Shown here piece after piece: positions 36,116-48,225 of a stretch of 64,000 nucleotides of DNA; the first letter of the stretch is position 1, and each line of letters starts with the position of its first letter. The notes under the pieces are model-generated. The model made no database searches and was not told the origin of the DNA. It was given only the letters and a program-made list of their open reading frames with translations. Location of the stretch: NCBI GenBank assembly GCA_036417435.1, contig CM070910.1, positions 68,418,784-68,482,783 of the forward strand. The letters are read 5' to 3'. Both the position numbers and the translations under genes were made by a program. The DNA comes from Inia geoffrensis. Its lineage: Eukaryota > Chordata > Mammalia > Artiodactyla > Iniidae.

Positions 36116-39100
36116 TCCACATTTTTTCTTTAATGTGACTCAGCCTGAACTGGGATTATTTCCCATTTGAAAAGTTCTGTTTCTGCTAAGTTATTTCTAC
36201 TAAGTTGTCTTTCTTCATTTCCTGCTTGTCTGCCTCTCTCCACTTCTCCACACCTTTCCCTTAAGGGTAGTTAGTTATGTCCCCTGCAGGGTTGTATGTA
36301 GTTAGGATGTAGTGGAATACCGTGCAAGGAGTCGATCTTGAATGGTTTTAGGAAATTATGCTTGATTAGAAAAAATAAGCAAGACTCCACCCTCCTCTTT
36401 CATCTCACACACTCAAATTAAAAAGAAAAAAAAAGGAAAAGGAAAGGAAAAAGAAAAGACCTAATAATCTCTTAAAAGTTTCTAGCAATGAATTTATTGC
36501 TTTTCTCTGCTTGCAGTCGTTTTACTTTCTCTTGTCCAGTTTGACTGCTTTATTAAAATTCTGTGGAAAATATTTTTACAATGATTTATTTATTACTGTT
36601 TTGAAAGTAAAATATTTGCTTGTAGGATGAAAGAGTAATAAATGTGAAGATCTCCTCTCTAATAACTGTTGAGAGGATTAAGCAGAGAATTACAAAAGCT
36701 TTTTTTTCTTTTAACTACATTTAATTTCAAGGGCATGTACTCATCTAGTTTAATAAGGATTTTATAAATATTCATCTATTATTTTCTTGCATACTTTGCT
36801 AGGTAGGAAGTTTAGGTTTTATGTATGTATGTATTTCATCTGGCATTCAGATTTACTTTCTAGGTATTGCCTTTTCTTTCTTTTCTTAGTTTATCCTTAA
36901 AGATAAATTTATAGTTCTTGTTTGTCTAACACTAGTAGTTCATTAAGAAAATCTAGCCATAAAGTGTGTTATTTATATATATAAACGTTATATGACTTTA
37001 TCAGTGTTTTATTGTTTGTATCACAGTAAAAGAAAAAGTTGCTTTGAGAGTTTGTTAGTATAACTGTGGTTGAAGAGAAGAAAAAAACCTTGCCTAAATG
37101 TGTAGAACTGTTCTTCACACATAGAGGTTCTCAATGATTATGCCTAATTTTTTAATGTAATTACAAATATGATGGTGAAACTATTTTGGTTTAAAGGCAG
37201 ACACAAGATGAAGTGAGGCTAACTTTATATATTCTCACATTTCTGGTGTTTATTTTTGTATTATCTAGTCTATTAATATGTCATTCATCATTGAAATTGA
37301 ATATGGCCTGATGGATCCTTTCAATCTCATTCATTTACTATTTCAGAGGAGAATTTAAGAAAATCACTGTAATCCATAATAAAGAGAATTCTTAATTTCT
37401 TTGGTATAGTGACCCTCAAGATTTATTGTCCCAGGAAACTTCTTTTGGGGTAGTAAATCTTGTTCACTGAAACATGAAGAAATCATTATATCTGGTGCCA
37501 AATATATTTTAAACATTTCTATGGACTCACAATTGTTATATGGGGAAATTTCTATATGTTTGCTCAGTATAAGAGCTTAAAATTTGTTTTACAATTAACA
37601 CCCAAGAGATAGGTATTAGTAGATTCAGAAGAAAAAGTAATTATTGGCCTCTAAAGTGATTAGGAGGCAGTTCCTTTTCTAAAAAAATCTGATAAATTAT
37701 TCTAACCAACTGTGGTTGTGAATTTACTACAGGTTAACAAAGGCACAGGGTTGACTTATCATACAAGTGTCTTCAATTTCAGCTGAACACTTTTTTTTTT
37801 TAAGGGTATAACTCTTATCAATGTGAGCCAATATTTTGGTATTAATGTCTGACCTAGTAGTTTTAGTAGAATTTTAAAATGAAAGATTGAAGTTAAATAA
37901 TAGCCTTTGCCCTTTCTAGTTGCATAGAAAATTAAGTGAGCCTTCTATTGATCATTGTTGAAATGATGGAGGGTACTTAGTTCCAGCACAAGTAACTTTT
38001 ATAGTAGTACATCTTTTTTTCTAAAGAAAAAAAATTCACTACCCTCATCACATTGCTTGAAGAGTAGATAATTAACAATTTCAGACTTTCTTGAAACCTG
38101 CAATTTGTGTTTCAGTTCTCCCTCAAGAACTGAAAAGATGATTATAAATTAGAATGGACTTGGAGACATCGTTGTGAAAATGTAATCTTTTGAGTAGATT
38201 AGGAAAACCAGGGACATACATTTTTTAGTTAGATTGTGTTTCTTGGTTATTGAACGCACATCTAGTCATTTCTATACCCCAAATAGAGCCAGTCTTACCA
38301 AAAGTAAAATATAAAAAAAATGTGTCATTGTTGAAGGATTGCAATAAAATTTTAAAATAATTATAAAATTTCTAGGAAAATGGACTTGGGGCTCCTTATT
38401 TTATGTGCTTTACTACTTATGGCAGTAGTAAATATATTTGAATATATATTGTATAATGTTTAGTCATAGAAATTTAGTCTGTGATGATGACCTCACAGGG
38501 TGCAAGTGAAGCACTAAAGAACTTGATTGGATTGTAGGGTCACAGATTAATCCTAATATGTGGCCTAATCATGTCAATCTAATTGGGTGTGGTTTTACAA
38601 ATACTTTCAGAAGTCACTTTAGAGAAGCCTTAAACTCCTCAGTTCCAGCATTCTTGCTAATAAGGCTTAAGATTCTGAAGACAAATACATGAGAACAAAT
38701 TGTAAATCATAGGTGTGATTCTGGTGCATGGATATCTTCCTTGACTTGTGACAGGGTTACGGCATCATAGCAGCTTAGCTTAGCCAACGTTAAATGTGCT
38801 CAGAACATTTACATTAGCTTGCAATTGGACAGAATCATACAACACAAAGCCTATTTTGTAATAAAGTGTTGAATAGCTTATATAATTTATTGAGTACTGT
38901 TTCAAAAGTGAAAAACAGAATGGTTGTGTGTGTACATAAGAGTTCTACGTGTATAAGTTGTTTACCCTCATCATGACTTGGCTGATTGAGAGCTGTGGCT
39001 AGCTGCCACTGCCAGCATCACCAGAGAGTATTGTACTGTATTTCCCCTAACCTGGGAAAAGGGGAAAAGCTCAGAATTCAAAATTCGAAGTACAGTTTCT

Positions 39101-39780
39101 AGCGAATGTGTATCGCTTTCAGACCATCATAAAGTTGAAAAGTAAGTAGAACCATCATAAGGTGGGGACTGGCTATATCTTGTTCTGTAGCATTAAGTAA
39201 TGAAGTTTCATAAGGTTATCAGAGGACTCTCTTGTTCACTCAGAACCATGTTTTCTGTACCTTGTTTTACCAAATAAGATGCTATTAATTTTAAGACCAT
39301 TCCCTTATTTTTTGTACTACTGGATTTGAGAGACCTCTGCCAATTAAAACATGCTATATCATCAATTGTAAGATATGTCCTGTTTTCAGAGATGTGAAAA
39401 ACTATGGGCTGTGAAAAAGGCAAGTATATCTTTCCTGATAGAGAGAGGGACTCCATATTTTCTCCATTCTAGCTCATAAAATTGGTTCAAATAAACCAGG
39501 TGTTTGAATAGATTAGGCTGAGATCAGAGCACCTATTTGTTTTTTACTTTGTTTTCCACCAATGTGTGCCATTAGTCTTGCTTACTTTGTTGAACATGTG
39601 TGGAGGTTAGTGGGATATTTAAATGAAGCTTATATGAACACATGGAGTGTGGCTATCATAAGTATGATGTGCAGAAGAAACATTTAAGAACAATGGTCAT
39701 AATCAGAGCAATGTTGTGTAGCCAGTGTTTTCTGGGAAGCAATAGTGTACTCTTACTATAGAAGAACAGTATAGAATATG

Positions 39781-39956
39781 GTTGACCCTTGAATTACACA
39801 GGGGTTAGGGGCTCTGACTCTCTGTGGAGTCAAAAATTCCAGTATAACTTTATAGTTGATCCTCTGTTCTACATCCTTGGATTCAACCATCCATGGGTCG
39901 TATAGTACTGTAGTACGTATTTATTGAAAAATATTCACACATAAGTGGACCTGCAG
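39781..39956. mobile_element. interspersed repeat remnant, DNA-transposon-like
   Basis: Begins ggttgacccttgaattacac and contains tagtactgtagtacgtattt and ataagtggacctgcag, the pattern of a widespread mammalian palindromic repeat. Only one outer end is seen, so it is truncated. Family name not assigned. Confidence 0.5.
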
Positions 39957-40400
39957 GATGGCGGCACACATGAAGAAGAAGACCATGACCCAAGTGCCAA
40001 AGTCCTTGTTGTGAGTTTGATAGATGGCATTGAAAAATTAGGGTTAAAGTTAGAGTAGCTGGTGGATATGAGCAGAGGATTAGGACTCTTTATACAAAAG
40101 CAGAAAGTAAAGTCTTGGAAATAGCTGTAAATTGCTATGAGAGTCTACCATTGGGATGGGGATTATGTGGAGGCATGTGTATATTAGTTGCATGAGCTCT
40201 TTAAGCACCCCTTTTAGAAGTTGCTCTTTTCATTCTTTCTTCTTGGGGCTCTTTAATCCGTGAGACCCACCTGGCCTTCTCTGTTACTGTTAGTGTAATA
40301 GACTCTTCCTACTCCAAACCTTTCTCTTAACATCCTTTTCTTTTCTGTAGTCCATTTGAAATGCTAAGAAGTCATTTTAGAAAAAAAAAGATGATTTATA

Positions 40401-40608
40401 TCAGTGGTCCCCAACCTTTTTGGCACCAAAGACCGGCTTCTGGAAGACAGTTTTTCCACAGACACAGGGTGGGGAGGTGGAGGGGGTGGGGGATGGCTCA
40501 GGCAGTAATGTGGGCGACGGGGAGCGATGGGGAGCGGCAGATGAAGCTTCTAGCTTGCCCACTGCTCACCTCCGCTGTGCGGCCCGGTCCGCAGGGGTGG
40601 GGAACCCT
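40401..40608 (+). mobile_element. GC-rich nonautonomous DNA transposon-like repeat
   Basis: Starts tcagtggtccccaacctttt and ends gggtggggaaccc, so the ends are an imperfect inverted repeat. The interior contains ctcaggcagtaatgtgggcg and gctgtgcggcccggtccg. I recognise this as a common mammalian interspersed repeat but cannot name the family with confidence. The CpG-rich centre stands out in the AT-rich intron. Confidence 0.55.
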
Positions 40609-41430
40609 AATTCGTATTACCCCCTTTTTCTTCTAAAAGTTTATAAAAGTATACTTTTGGGGGATACTTAAGGTAAGGAAAACAGTACTCTAAATATTAA
40701 ATATTTGCTCTAGTTTACAGGTGTTATAATAACAGCTGTATATTTCTGAATTAAAATCTTACGGTAATTTGCCATGTTTGTTGAATTATAAACCAAAAGA
40801 AAATACGTTGAAGACATTAAAGGAATAGTATCATTATCTTTCTTGAACTCTTTATTGTGGATGTAATTTTACCCATCAACAAACAAATTTAACTGAAGTC
40901 TACTTTTCTTCTGTTTACTGTGAACCTGAAAAGGAAAGAAAATGTCTGGTCACATAAATGGTTTTGGAGATCTAAGTAGTATTCTCTTTAAAAAAGAATG
41001 ATTAAACTTTGCAAAATTATATTTATTACTGGTTTTAGGAGAGACCAACTTAATTTCATTAAAGTTATTCTCAGTATGTATTTACCAAAATTAAGTCATA
41101 AATATAGTGCTTTTCTGAGTTCTAAGGCCTTCTAGTAAATTATCAAAACTGTGGGAGTCCCTGGGGGATTAAGTTTTTGCAGCAAAATGGCAAACAGTTT
41201 TAAACTGTGTTACCATACACATAATGAATTGGTAGCTAATTTCATAGCCTTATTTTATCAATAAATGTGCATTAATCTTTAGGATGAGTGGATTTGGTTC
41301 CACATGGATGAAATAAAGTTAAGTTATGCTTCTGGTTAACCTGACACTTTAAGCTTATTTGCTTAATCTATTGACTTTTTTAATGATAGTATATTTGACT
41401 ATGTTTTTAGGTGCTTAAAGTACAGGAACA

Positions 41431-41632
41431 GGGCTTCCCTGGTGGTGCAGTGATTGAGGGTCCACCTGCCGATGCAGGGGGCGCAGGTTCATGCCCTGGT
41501 CCGGGAGGATCCCACGTGCCGCTGGGCCCGTGAGCCATGGCCGCTGGGCCTGCGCATCCGGAGCCTGTGCTCCGTAGCACAGCAGTGAGAGGCCCGCGCA
41601 ACACAAAAAAACCCCAAAAAAACCAAAAAAAA
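41431..41632 (+). mobile_element. CHR SINE, short (CHR-1-like) form
   Basis: Starts gggcttccctggtggtgcag and ends with an ACAAAAAAACCCC-type tail. Duplication acaggaaca at 41422-41430 and 41633-41641. A short internal deletion joins ccacgtgccg directly to ctgggcccg. Confidence 0.9.
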
Positions 41633-41879
41633 ACAGGAACAATTAGGTGTGATACTTAACCTCAAAGAAATTACATTTGAATAGAGGAAGTTAAACTGTT
41701 AAATGTCAAATCATCTTACTTCTGTACAGACAGAATGTTTTAAAACTATAGGCTGCGGGAGCACAGTCATACTTTGTATGACTTTGACCTGTAAATGTGT
41801 TGTATGCACTTGGAAAAGGAAAGTATTTTCTCCTATCGTTGGGTACAGTGTTCTATAAAATGTCAAATAGGTCACATTG

Positions 41880-43400
41880 TTTCATTGTTGTTACAGTCCT
41901 CCATATTCTTTCTGGTTTTCTGTCTACGTGTTGGAAGTATTTTTAAGTCATCTTTACCGTTGCTCTTTGATTCCTCATTCTGTTCCTCCCGACCCCTGCC
42001 ACCCCAACATCTCCCCTTTTGCCTTTTTGTATTTCAGTTGGAAGAAGTGCTACACTCTTTTCTTCTTCAAGTTCAGTGATTCTTTCCTTTGTTCTATCCA
42101 GTCAGTGGATAATCCCATTGATTGTCATTCCCATTGATTAGCATTCTCTTTCTTTGATATTATGTTTTATTTCTTGCATTTCCATTTGTCTTATTTTTTA
42201 TTATTTTCAAATTTTTGGTGAAATTCCATGTTTGCTTATGCATGTTTTCCACCTTTTCCTTTAAAATGTTAAAGTTATTTTAAAATCTTTGTTTGATATT
42301 TCCAAAATATGGGCCATCCCTATGTTTTTTTCTATTGACTGCCTTATCTATTGAATGTAGGTCATTTTTTTCTTGCTTTGTATGTGTGTGTGGTAATTTT
42401 TGATTGGATGCTAGGCATTTTTTTCTGTATGAACAATATATACTGAGGTAGATGTCTTTGTGCTTAGTAATGGGCGCACCTCTTCTTTAAGTTTAATAAG
42501 CTTCATTTGCTGGAGGCGGGGTTAGTGGTTGAATAATCTGTATTTAACATGGGTTTGTATTGCTATATAGTTATCTTCTGTGCTCCGAAGACTTCAGATT
42601 CCTTAAGCAGATGACTTCTGTTACTTGAGCTTATTGAGAGAGCTGGAGTATAAAATGGGTTTTCTCCAGTGTTCCTGCTTCACTTGTAGCTTTCAGTGGG
42701 CTCTGCTTGCCTGTACCACATAGTGGCCTATTTTTGTGCTCTTGCATTCTCCCTCATATGTAATCGACTGTTTCTTGTCACCCAGTGCCTGATTTGTGCA
42801 GACTGTGGGGTTTTGTTAATTTTCCTCCTCAAGCCTTGCTGTTAAGCAGACCCTGAGCACCTGAGTCTCAGGGATGGCCTTCCCCTCAGTGGGCTGACCT
42901 CTTCCTCTTGGCAGCTGAATTTTGCCTTGCATAGGTGGGATGTCTTGGCAAGAACAAATTTTTCTCCTTTTTATCAATATAATATCCTTGAAACAAGGCT
43001 GTTTCTGGACCCGTGTGTAGCTGCAGACGACTTTATCCTCAGATGGCCTTTACTTCATATCAGGAAGGGTCTGGAAAGGATTTTATGTCTGTTTGCAACT
43101 AAGATGAGGCTTTCTCATCTTTCTTGTCCTACCCCTGATCTTTCCTGTGAATCCTGACAGAAACCTGGGGAATAGAGCTAGTGAGTAGGTTTGGAGTCCT
43201 CTTGTGTTTGGAACTTCCAGGGATTCTATACTGTTATACTAACCCACACTTCGTTTTTAAGAATTGATCAAACTTTGAGTTTTTCTTTGTACCCACTTTT
43301 GTGGCAGCCATTTTTTCCTCTTATGCTCTTCCAAAGGTGAATGGGTTCATGGGTCTCATCTTTCTTTGGAGGGCCTGGGATTCAGTTTACCTGATTTTGT
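41880..43400 (-). mobile_element. ancient L1M/HAL1-type remnant
   Basis: Segments tttgatatttccaaaatatg, ctattgactgccttatctat and tggtaatttttgattggatg follow the same order as at 11050-12200. Boundaries are soft. The short frames inside show no family match. Confidence 0.5.
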
Positions 43401-43545
43401 GGAGACCTCAACCCTCTAAACCTTAACGAAAGCTATGATTTTATAGATTGTCTGCTTTTTAAAAATTTATTGTCAGGTTAGACATGTTTTACACCGTAAG
43501 TAAAAGTGGAACTTTCCCATAAAAAGCTTTTAAAAGATAACCTTA

Positions 43546-43909
43546 GGGGCTTCCCTGGTGGTGCAGTGGTTAAGAATCCGTCTGCCAGTGCAGGGTACAT
43601 GGGTTCGATCCCTGGTATGGGAAGATCCCACATGCCACAGAGCAACTAAGCCCGTGCGCCACTAGCTCGCGAGCCACAACTACTGAGTCTGTGTGACTAG
43701 CGCCTGTGCTCCACAACAAGAGAAGCCACTGCAATGAGAAACCCGCACACCGCAATGAGAAACCTGCGTACCACAATGAAGAGTGGCCCCCTGTGGCCGC
43801 AACTAGAGAAAACCTGTGCATAGCAACGAAGACCCAACACAGCCATAAAGAAAGAAAGGAAGGAAAGCAGGAAGGAAGGAAAGAAAGAAAGGAAAAGGAA
43901 AAAAAAGGG
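43546..43909 (+). mobile_element. CHR SINE, long (CHR-2-like) form with purine-rich tail
   Basis: Duplication taacctta at 43538-43545 and 43910-43917. The tail has grown into a GAAA/GGAA microsatellite (about 43846-43905). The body carries a small internal repeat of the caatgagaaacc segment. Confidence 0.9.
43846..43905. repeat. purine-rich (GAAA/GGAA)n tract
   Basis: Grown from the A-rich tail of the CHR SINE at 43546. Confidence 0.85.
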
Positions 43910-44504
43910 TAACCTTAAAGATGGTGAACACTTTCAAGATTATGAATACAGACCTAAGGAATGGATGGGGGGGAAAAACTTTGCTAATGTTATTCAAACG
44001 GTACTTGTAGCTTAAGATAACATCGGTAGTGATGGTCTCATGTATAATTTGAAGTATGCTATAACTCAGAGATAGTAGTGAAAATAATGGAAATGTGTTA
44101 AGTGACTTTAATTATTGGCTCTAACGATAAAGACACTGATATACAGAAGATGCTCATAACAAGTTTGCATGAATTTTCTTTCAGGAATTATGATTGGAAA
44201 AAAGCAATATTTTAAATTTAACATATTATTTTATATATGTGATTTCTAATATGAATAAATGAATTATATATATTTATTACATAAATTAAGAAAATTTTTA
44301 GATTTTATCGCTGAAAAAAAACTTCCCTCCACCCCAAGCATTTTACCTCCCTTTGTATGTATCTTACTCATATAGTACATGCTACAATACATTTAAAGTC
44401 TGTATTTTTAAATGATGATTGGAGGACCTATATACATGGGAAGTTTCAGAAGTCTTTGGGGCATTTGTTTCAGAGAGTCAGAGACTTTCTCTGGTTACTT
44501 CCTT

Positions 44505-44825
44505 TTTTTTTTTTTCAAATAAATTTATCTTATTTATTTATTTCTGGCTGCGTTGGGTCTTCGTTGCTGCACGCGGGCTTTCTCTAGTTTTGGCGAGCGG
44601 GGGCCACTCTTCGTTGCAGTGTGCAGGCTTCTCATTGCCGTGTCTTCTCTTCTTGCGGAGCATGGGCTCTAGGCGCATGAGCTTCAGTAGTTGTGGCACG
44701 CGGGCTCATCAGTGCATGGGCTTAGTTGCTCTGCAGCATGTGGGATCTTCCCAGACCAGGGATGGGACCCGTGTCCCCTGCATTGGCAGGCAGATTCTTA
44801 ACCACTGCGCCACCAGGGAAGTCCC
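44505..44825 (-). mobile_element. CHR SINE, long (CHR-2-like) form
   Basis: Reverse-strand copy with an AAATAAATAAATAAGAT-type tail. Short imperfect flanking repeat (acttcctt / atttcctt). It can pair with the oppositely oriented copy about 600 nt upstream. Confidence 0.88.
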
Positions 44826-45884
44826 CTATTTCCTTATTTTTAATTAAAGTCTGATTGAAATCTGTTCTGGGTGATTTTACTTTTTTAGCTAGCTGACTTG
44901 AAGCTAGTCACTTAATTGCTGATGGTCTCAGTTTCCCTTTCAGGTGAAGTGAATAGTAATATAAAATTAAAAATTATACATCTCATGAGGAGTTGTGTGT
45001 TTTGAATGATGTACATATATTAAGAACCAAGCACAAAAACACTTTATAGTAGGTCTTTAATATATGCTAGGTAATATTGTAAATGTATTAAGTAAAGAAA
45101 GAAATATTGTCTAGAGTAATCAATAAGCAGTAAAATGAGTGAAAACAAGCAGTATTTCTTCTTTTGACCTAAGAAGTTTCACAGTCCCTTAAATTCTCTG
45201 ATTCTTAAAAAGTTAGAGTAAAATAAAAAAGGAAGTTATTTTCATTTCTGCAGCAGGTAACATCATGTTATCTAGAGTCTTTCCAACACTATACTTTATA
45301 CTGTTAGCTTTGTATATACTTTATCTACAGGGATGGTCCAGTATATGAATGGGAGAAAGATGGTCTAAGAATGGAAAAGCTTTGTTTACTTGCCGTAAAT
45401 GATGTACCTACTATAAAAGAACAAATTGTTTAACCTTTGAAAAGTGCTTTTAAAAAGATAATTGTGGCATTTTGTTTTCATTGCTTCATTCCTCAGCAGG
45501 ATTTTATGCTATGAATTTAGTAGGTTACCTTTTCTTACATGATGAAGTACAAGAATTATCAATTTTATACGTTTTTTTTCTTGTTTGACCCTTTACCCAT
45601 CATTAGTTCATTAAAAGAAATCAGTACTTTTAATCCACATTGAACTTTTACTTCAGCAGTTTCCTCTTCATATGGGTAGGTCATTTAAACCTATGAATGA
45701 ATTGGAGATCAGTTTCAGATCTGGTCTGAAATTTTTACCTATTTGGCCAAACTCTGGGTAATATGGCTCTAAGAGTCCCAGTCTGCAAGCTCCCCACTTT
45801 CTTAGTGTCATAATAAGACGAAAGAACAAAACACAACAAAAAAGAAAATATCAAGAGCATTACAGTTGAAAAAGAATTGTGGTA

Positions 45885-46035
45885 AAATATGCATAGCATA
45901 AAATTGACCATTTAATCATTTTTAAGCATACATTTCAGTGGCTTTAAGTACATTCACATTGTTGTGTAACCATTGCCATCATTTATTTCTAGATCTTTTT
46001 CATCTTTCCAAACTGAGACTCTGTACCCATCAAAC
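45885..46035 (-). mobile_element. old L1M 3' end
   Basis: tttcagtggctttaagtaca, attgttgtgtaaccattgcc and ccaaactgagactctgtacc match the L1M 3' order in reverse, as at 9595-9735. Confidence 0.6.
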
Positions 46036-47129
46036 GCTAACACCTCGTTCTCTCCTCCCCAAGACTGTAATTTCTGTCTCCATGAATTTGACTAAGGAGC
46101 ATTACAGCTTCATGGAAGTGTAGATTATTCAAACTCAAATTGGTCTTAAAGCAGTTAGAAACTAGGATTGCTCTGACTTTTCTTTGCTGAACTGCCCCCA
46201 GTTTAGAGAAATTACAGATTTCAAGGAATGAAATGGCAGAGAAGATGAAGTCACAGTTTGGGAGGAGAATCACAGATCTTGTGGCATGTGCAATATACTG
46301 GACATTTTGATTGTTGCTTTTGGAATGCAAATCTGCCTTTAAGTGTAGTGGTTTTTTAGAGGATGTGATTGTGATGAAAGATTGTGATTGAATAACACAC
46401 AGCATATCCAAAATTTTGGTGGAACATATTTGAATCCCAGAACTATCCTAAATGTTTTTTTGGTAGCTGGCCAGACTCTGGGTAACATGACATTATTACC
46501 GGGCTCTGTGAAAGTATCTTCTGCTCTCTTCCCTGAGATGCAGAAAATCAGTGTGTGGGTCCTCACTCAGTGATGCATGTGTTCAGTTCTTCAGAATAAT
46601 ATAAAAACCCATGGAAGAGAAGCATTTAAAACTACTTGTTCAGAACTAATTAGAGAGCGTTGGGCCTATAACTCTGCTTTTCAGTAGATATGGCATTGAA
46701 AAAACTTATTTGTATTTCATGCTGTGTATTCCTTGCAATGCAGTTTTTTTGCTTGAAAAAAATGTAATAAAGACAAAAAATGAGGCAAAAAGTAGGACAA
46801 AAAGGAAGGTTAAATTTTTCTGCTTGAAGGTTTGGGGAAAACACATAATGCATTTTGGGGCTGCGATCCCCATGTTTGAGCTAGCTTCTTTTTACAGATT
46901 CTCAGAGAATCTTATCCCGGCTCCATCTATCCCCAAGCAAGATTCTCTGCTCTCTCCTTTTTTGTGTATGTTTATTCCCTTTATTTATTACTTCCCAGCG
47001 TTTCTACTTTTGTTTTGGTTTTGGCCTATGCCTTCCTTCCTTTTATGCTGGCTCAGCATAGTGCATTTAAAAATATGTTTTATAACTGGAAGTTTGTACC
47101 TTTGACCACTGTCGTAAGATAAATAAGTA

Positions 47130-47310
47130 CTAGGGATGTAACATACAGCATGACTAATATAATTAACACTGCTGTATGTTATATATGAAAGTTGTTAAGA
47201 GCGTAAATCCTGAGTTCTCATCACAAGGAAAAAAATATTTTTATTTTATATCTGTATGAGATGAATGCTGCATGTCAATTATATCTTAATAAAACTGAAG
47301 AAGAAAATAC
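47130..47310 (+). mobile_element. L1M 3' end, sense
   Basis: gaaagttgttaagagcgtaa, gttctcatcacaaggaaaaa and tgtcaattatatcttaataa are the sense L1M 3' UTR with its end. It lies about 260 bp upstream of RNGTT exon 4. Confidence 0.7.
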
Positions 47311-47571
47311 TTTTTTTAATATTTTATCCATCATTTTGGTTATTGTAGTTAGAACTGTTGTTCGAGATACCTAGCCTGCCATGGAATGGAAACCTTCATA
47401 TATTAAAAAATAATCTTACAGTATATTAACCTAGATCCCTCTGGATCACCCCTCTCCCCCATTTTGTATTTCCATTTTTAAAGCTTATGTATTAAGAAGT
47501 TCTTATAAAGCTTACAAAAAACTTTTAAAGTGATTTTTGTGTTTCTAAAAATATGTGTGTTTATTTTATAG

Positions 47572-47640
47572 CTACTTGAAGGAAACTTTGCCAAAGAAGT
47601 CAGCCATGAAATGGATGGTCTCATTTTCCAGCCCACTGGA
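47572..47640 (+). CDS. RNGTT: RNGTT internal coding exon 4 of window (motif IV)
   Basis: A 69-nt exon of 23 codons, phase 0 at both ends. The peptide starts [16 protein letters not shown] and continues LIFQPTG. DGLIFQP is motif IV of the capping-enzyme/DNA-ligase superfamily, needed for binding the nucleotide phosphates and for catalysis. The acceptor is TTTATTTTATAG and the donor is gtaagt. From memory, a human splice form lacking a 69-nt segment with motif IV has been described and does not form the enzyme-GMP intermediate; this exon has exactly that size and content. The next exon, expected to start K-Y-K-P-G-R, was not found downstream, so the following intron runs out of the window. Confidence 0.96.
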
Positions 47641-47655
47641 GTAAGTACATTTGTC

Positions 47656-47712
47656 TCTGTGTGCGTGTGTGTAGTGTGTATGTATATCCGTGTATGCCCA
47701 TGCATGTATATA
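47656..47712 (+). promoter_or_regulatory. UG-rich intronic tract just past the exon 4 donor
   Basis: The sequence from about 15 nt past the donor is dominated by TG and TATG steps (for example gtgtgcgtgtgtgtagtgtg). In RNA this is a UG-rich run of the type bound by CELF-family proteins and TDP-43, which can change use of a neighbouring exon. Binding here is inferred; only the base pattern is seen. Confidence 0.35.
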
Positions 47713-48225
47713 TAAAGTACATTTTCCTTAGATATATTTACTTAGGATTGATTACTGCTATAATGACTGCTTTTCCTTAAAACAAATTTTCATTATAAAA
47801 TAAAATATTTCGTTTATACTAAATACATATAATAGTACAATGAACAGTTGTTTGCTTTTCACTTAGCTTAGGAAATAAATATGGCTGATCATTATTTTCC
47901 AAGGAAGTTATTAGTCTTTTAATATAATTAGTTTTCTTACTACTCTTGCACAATGAATGTTTTGTTTCTTTACTAAAAATCTACCAATAACCTTATATAA
48001 ATAAAAGCTTATTTCTTTCTGTAGACCAGTATATCTTTAAGTATTAATATTTTTAAAACTTCATTTTGCCATGGATGAGTAAACTTTAGCGTTATCAATA
48101 TTTGAAGAAAAACACAATTCTTTGCATATTTATTCCATGTCAGATTTCCAAAACTCACTGAAGAACTTTTCACCAACTTAATGGTCAAATCATATATTTG
48201 GAGTAATTATGTTTTAATGATGGTA

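Larger units (their letters stand above)
24847..47571 (+). other. RNGTT: RNGTT intron between exons 3 and 4
   Basis: A 22,725-nt phase 0 intron, gtaaag to TTTATAG. It holds the second large antisense L1 (28113-35594) inside an older L1M, plus SINEs, L1 tails and DNA-transposon remnants. The stretches 25517-27340, 36116-39780, 40610-41420, 44826-45880 and 46035-47100 show no repeat or exon that I can name. Confidence 0.9.
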
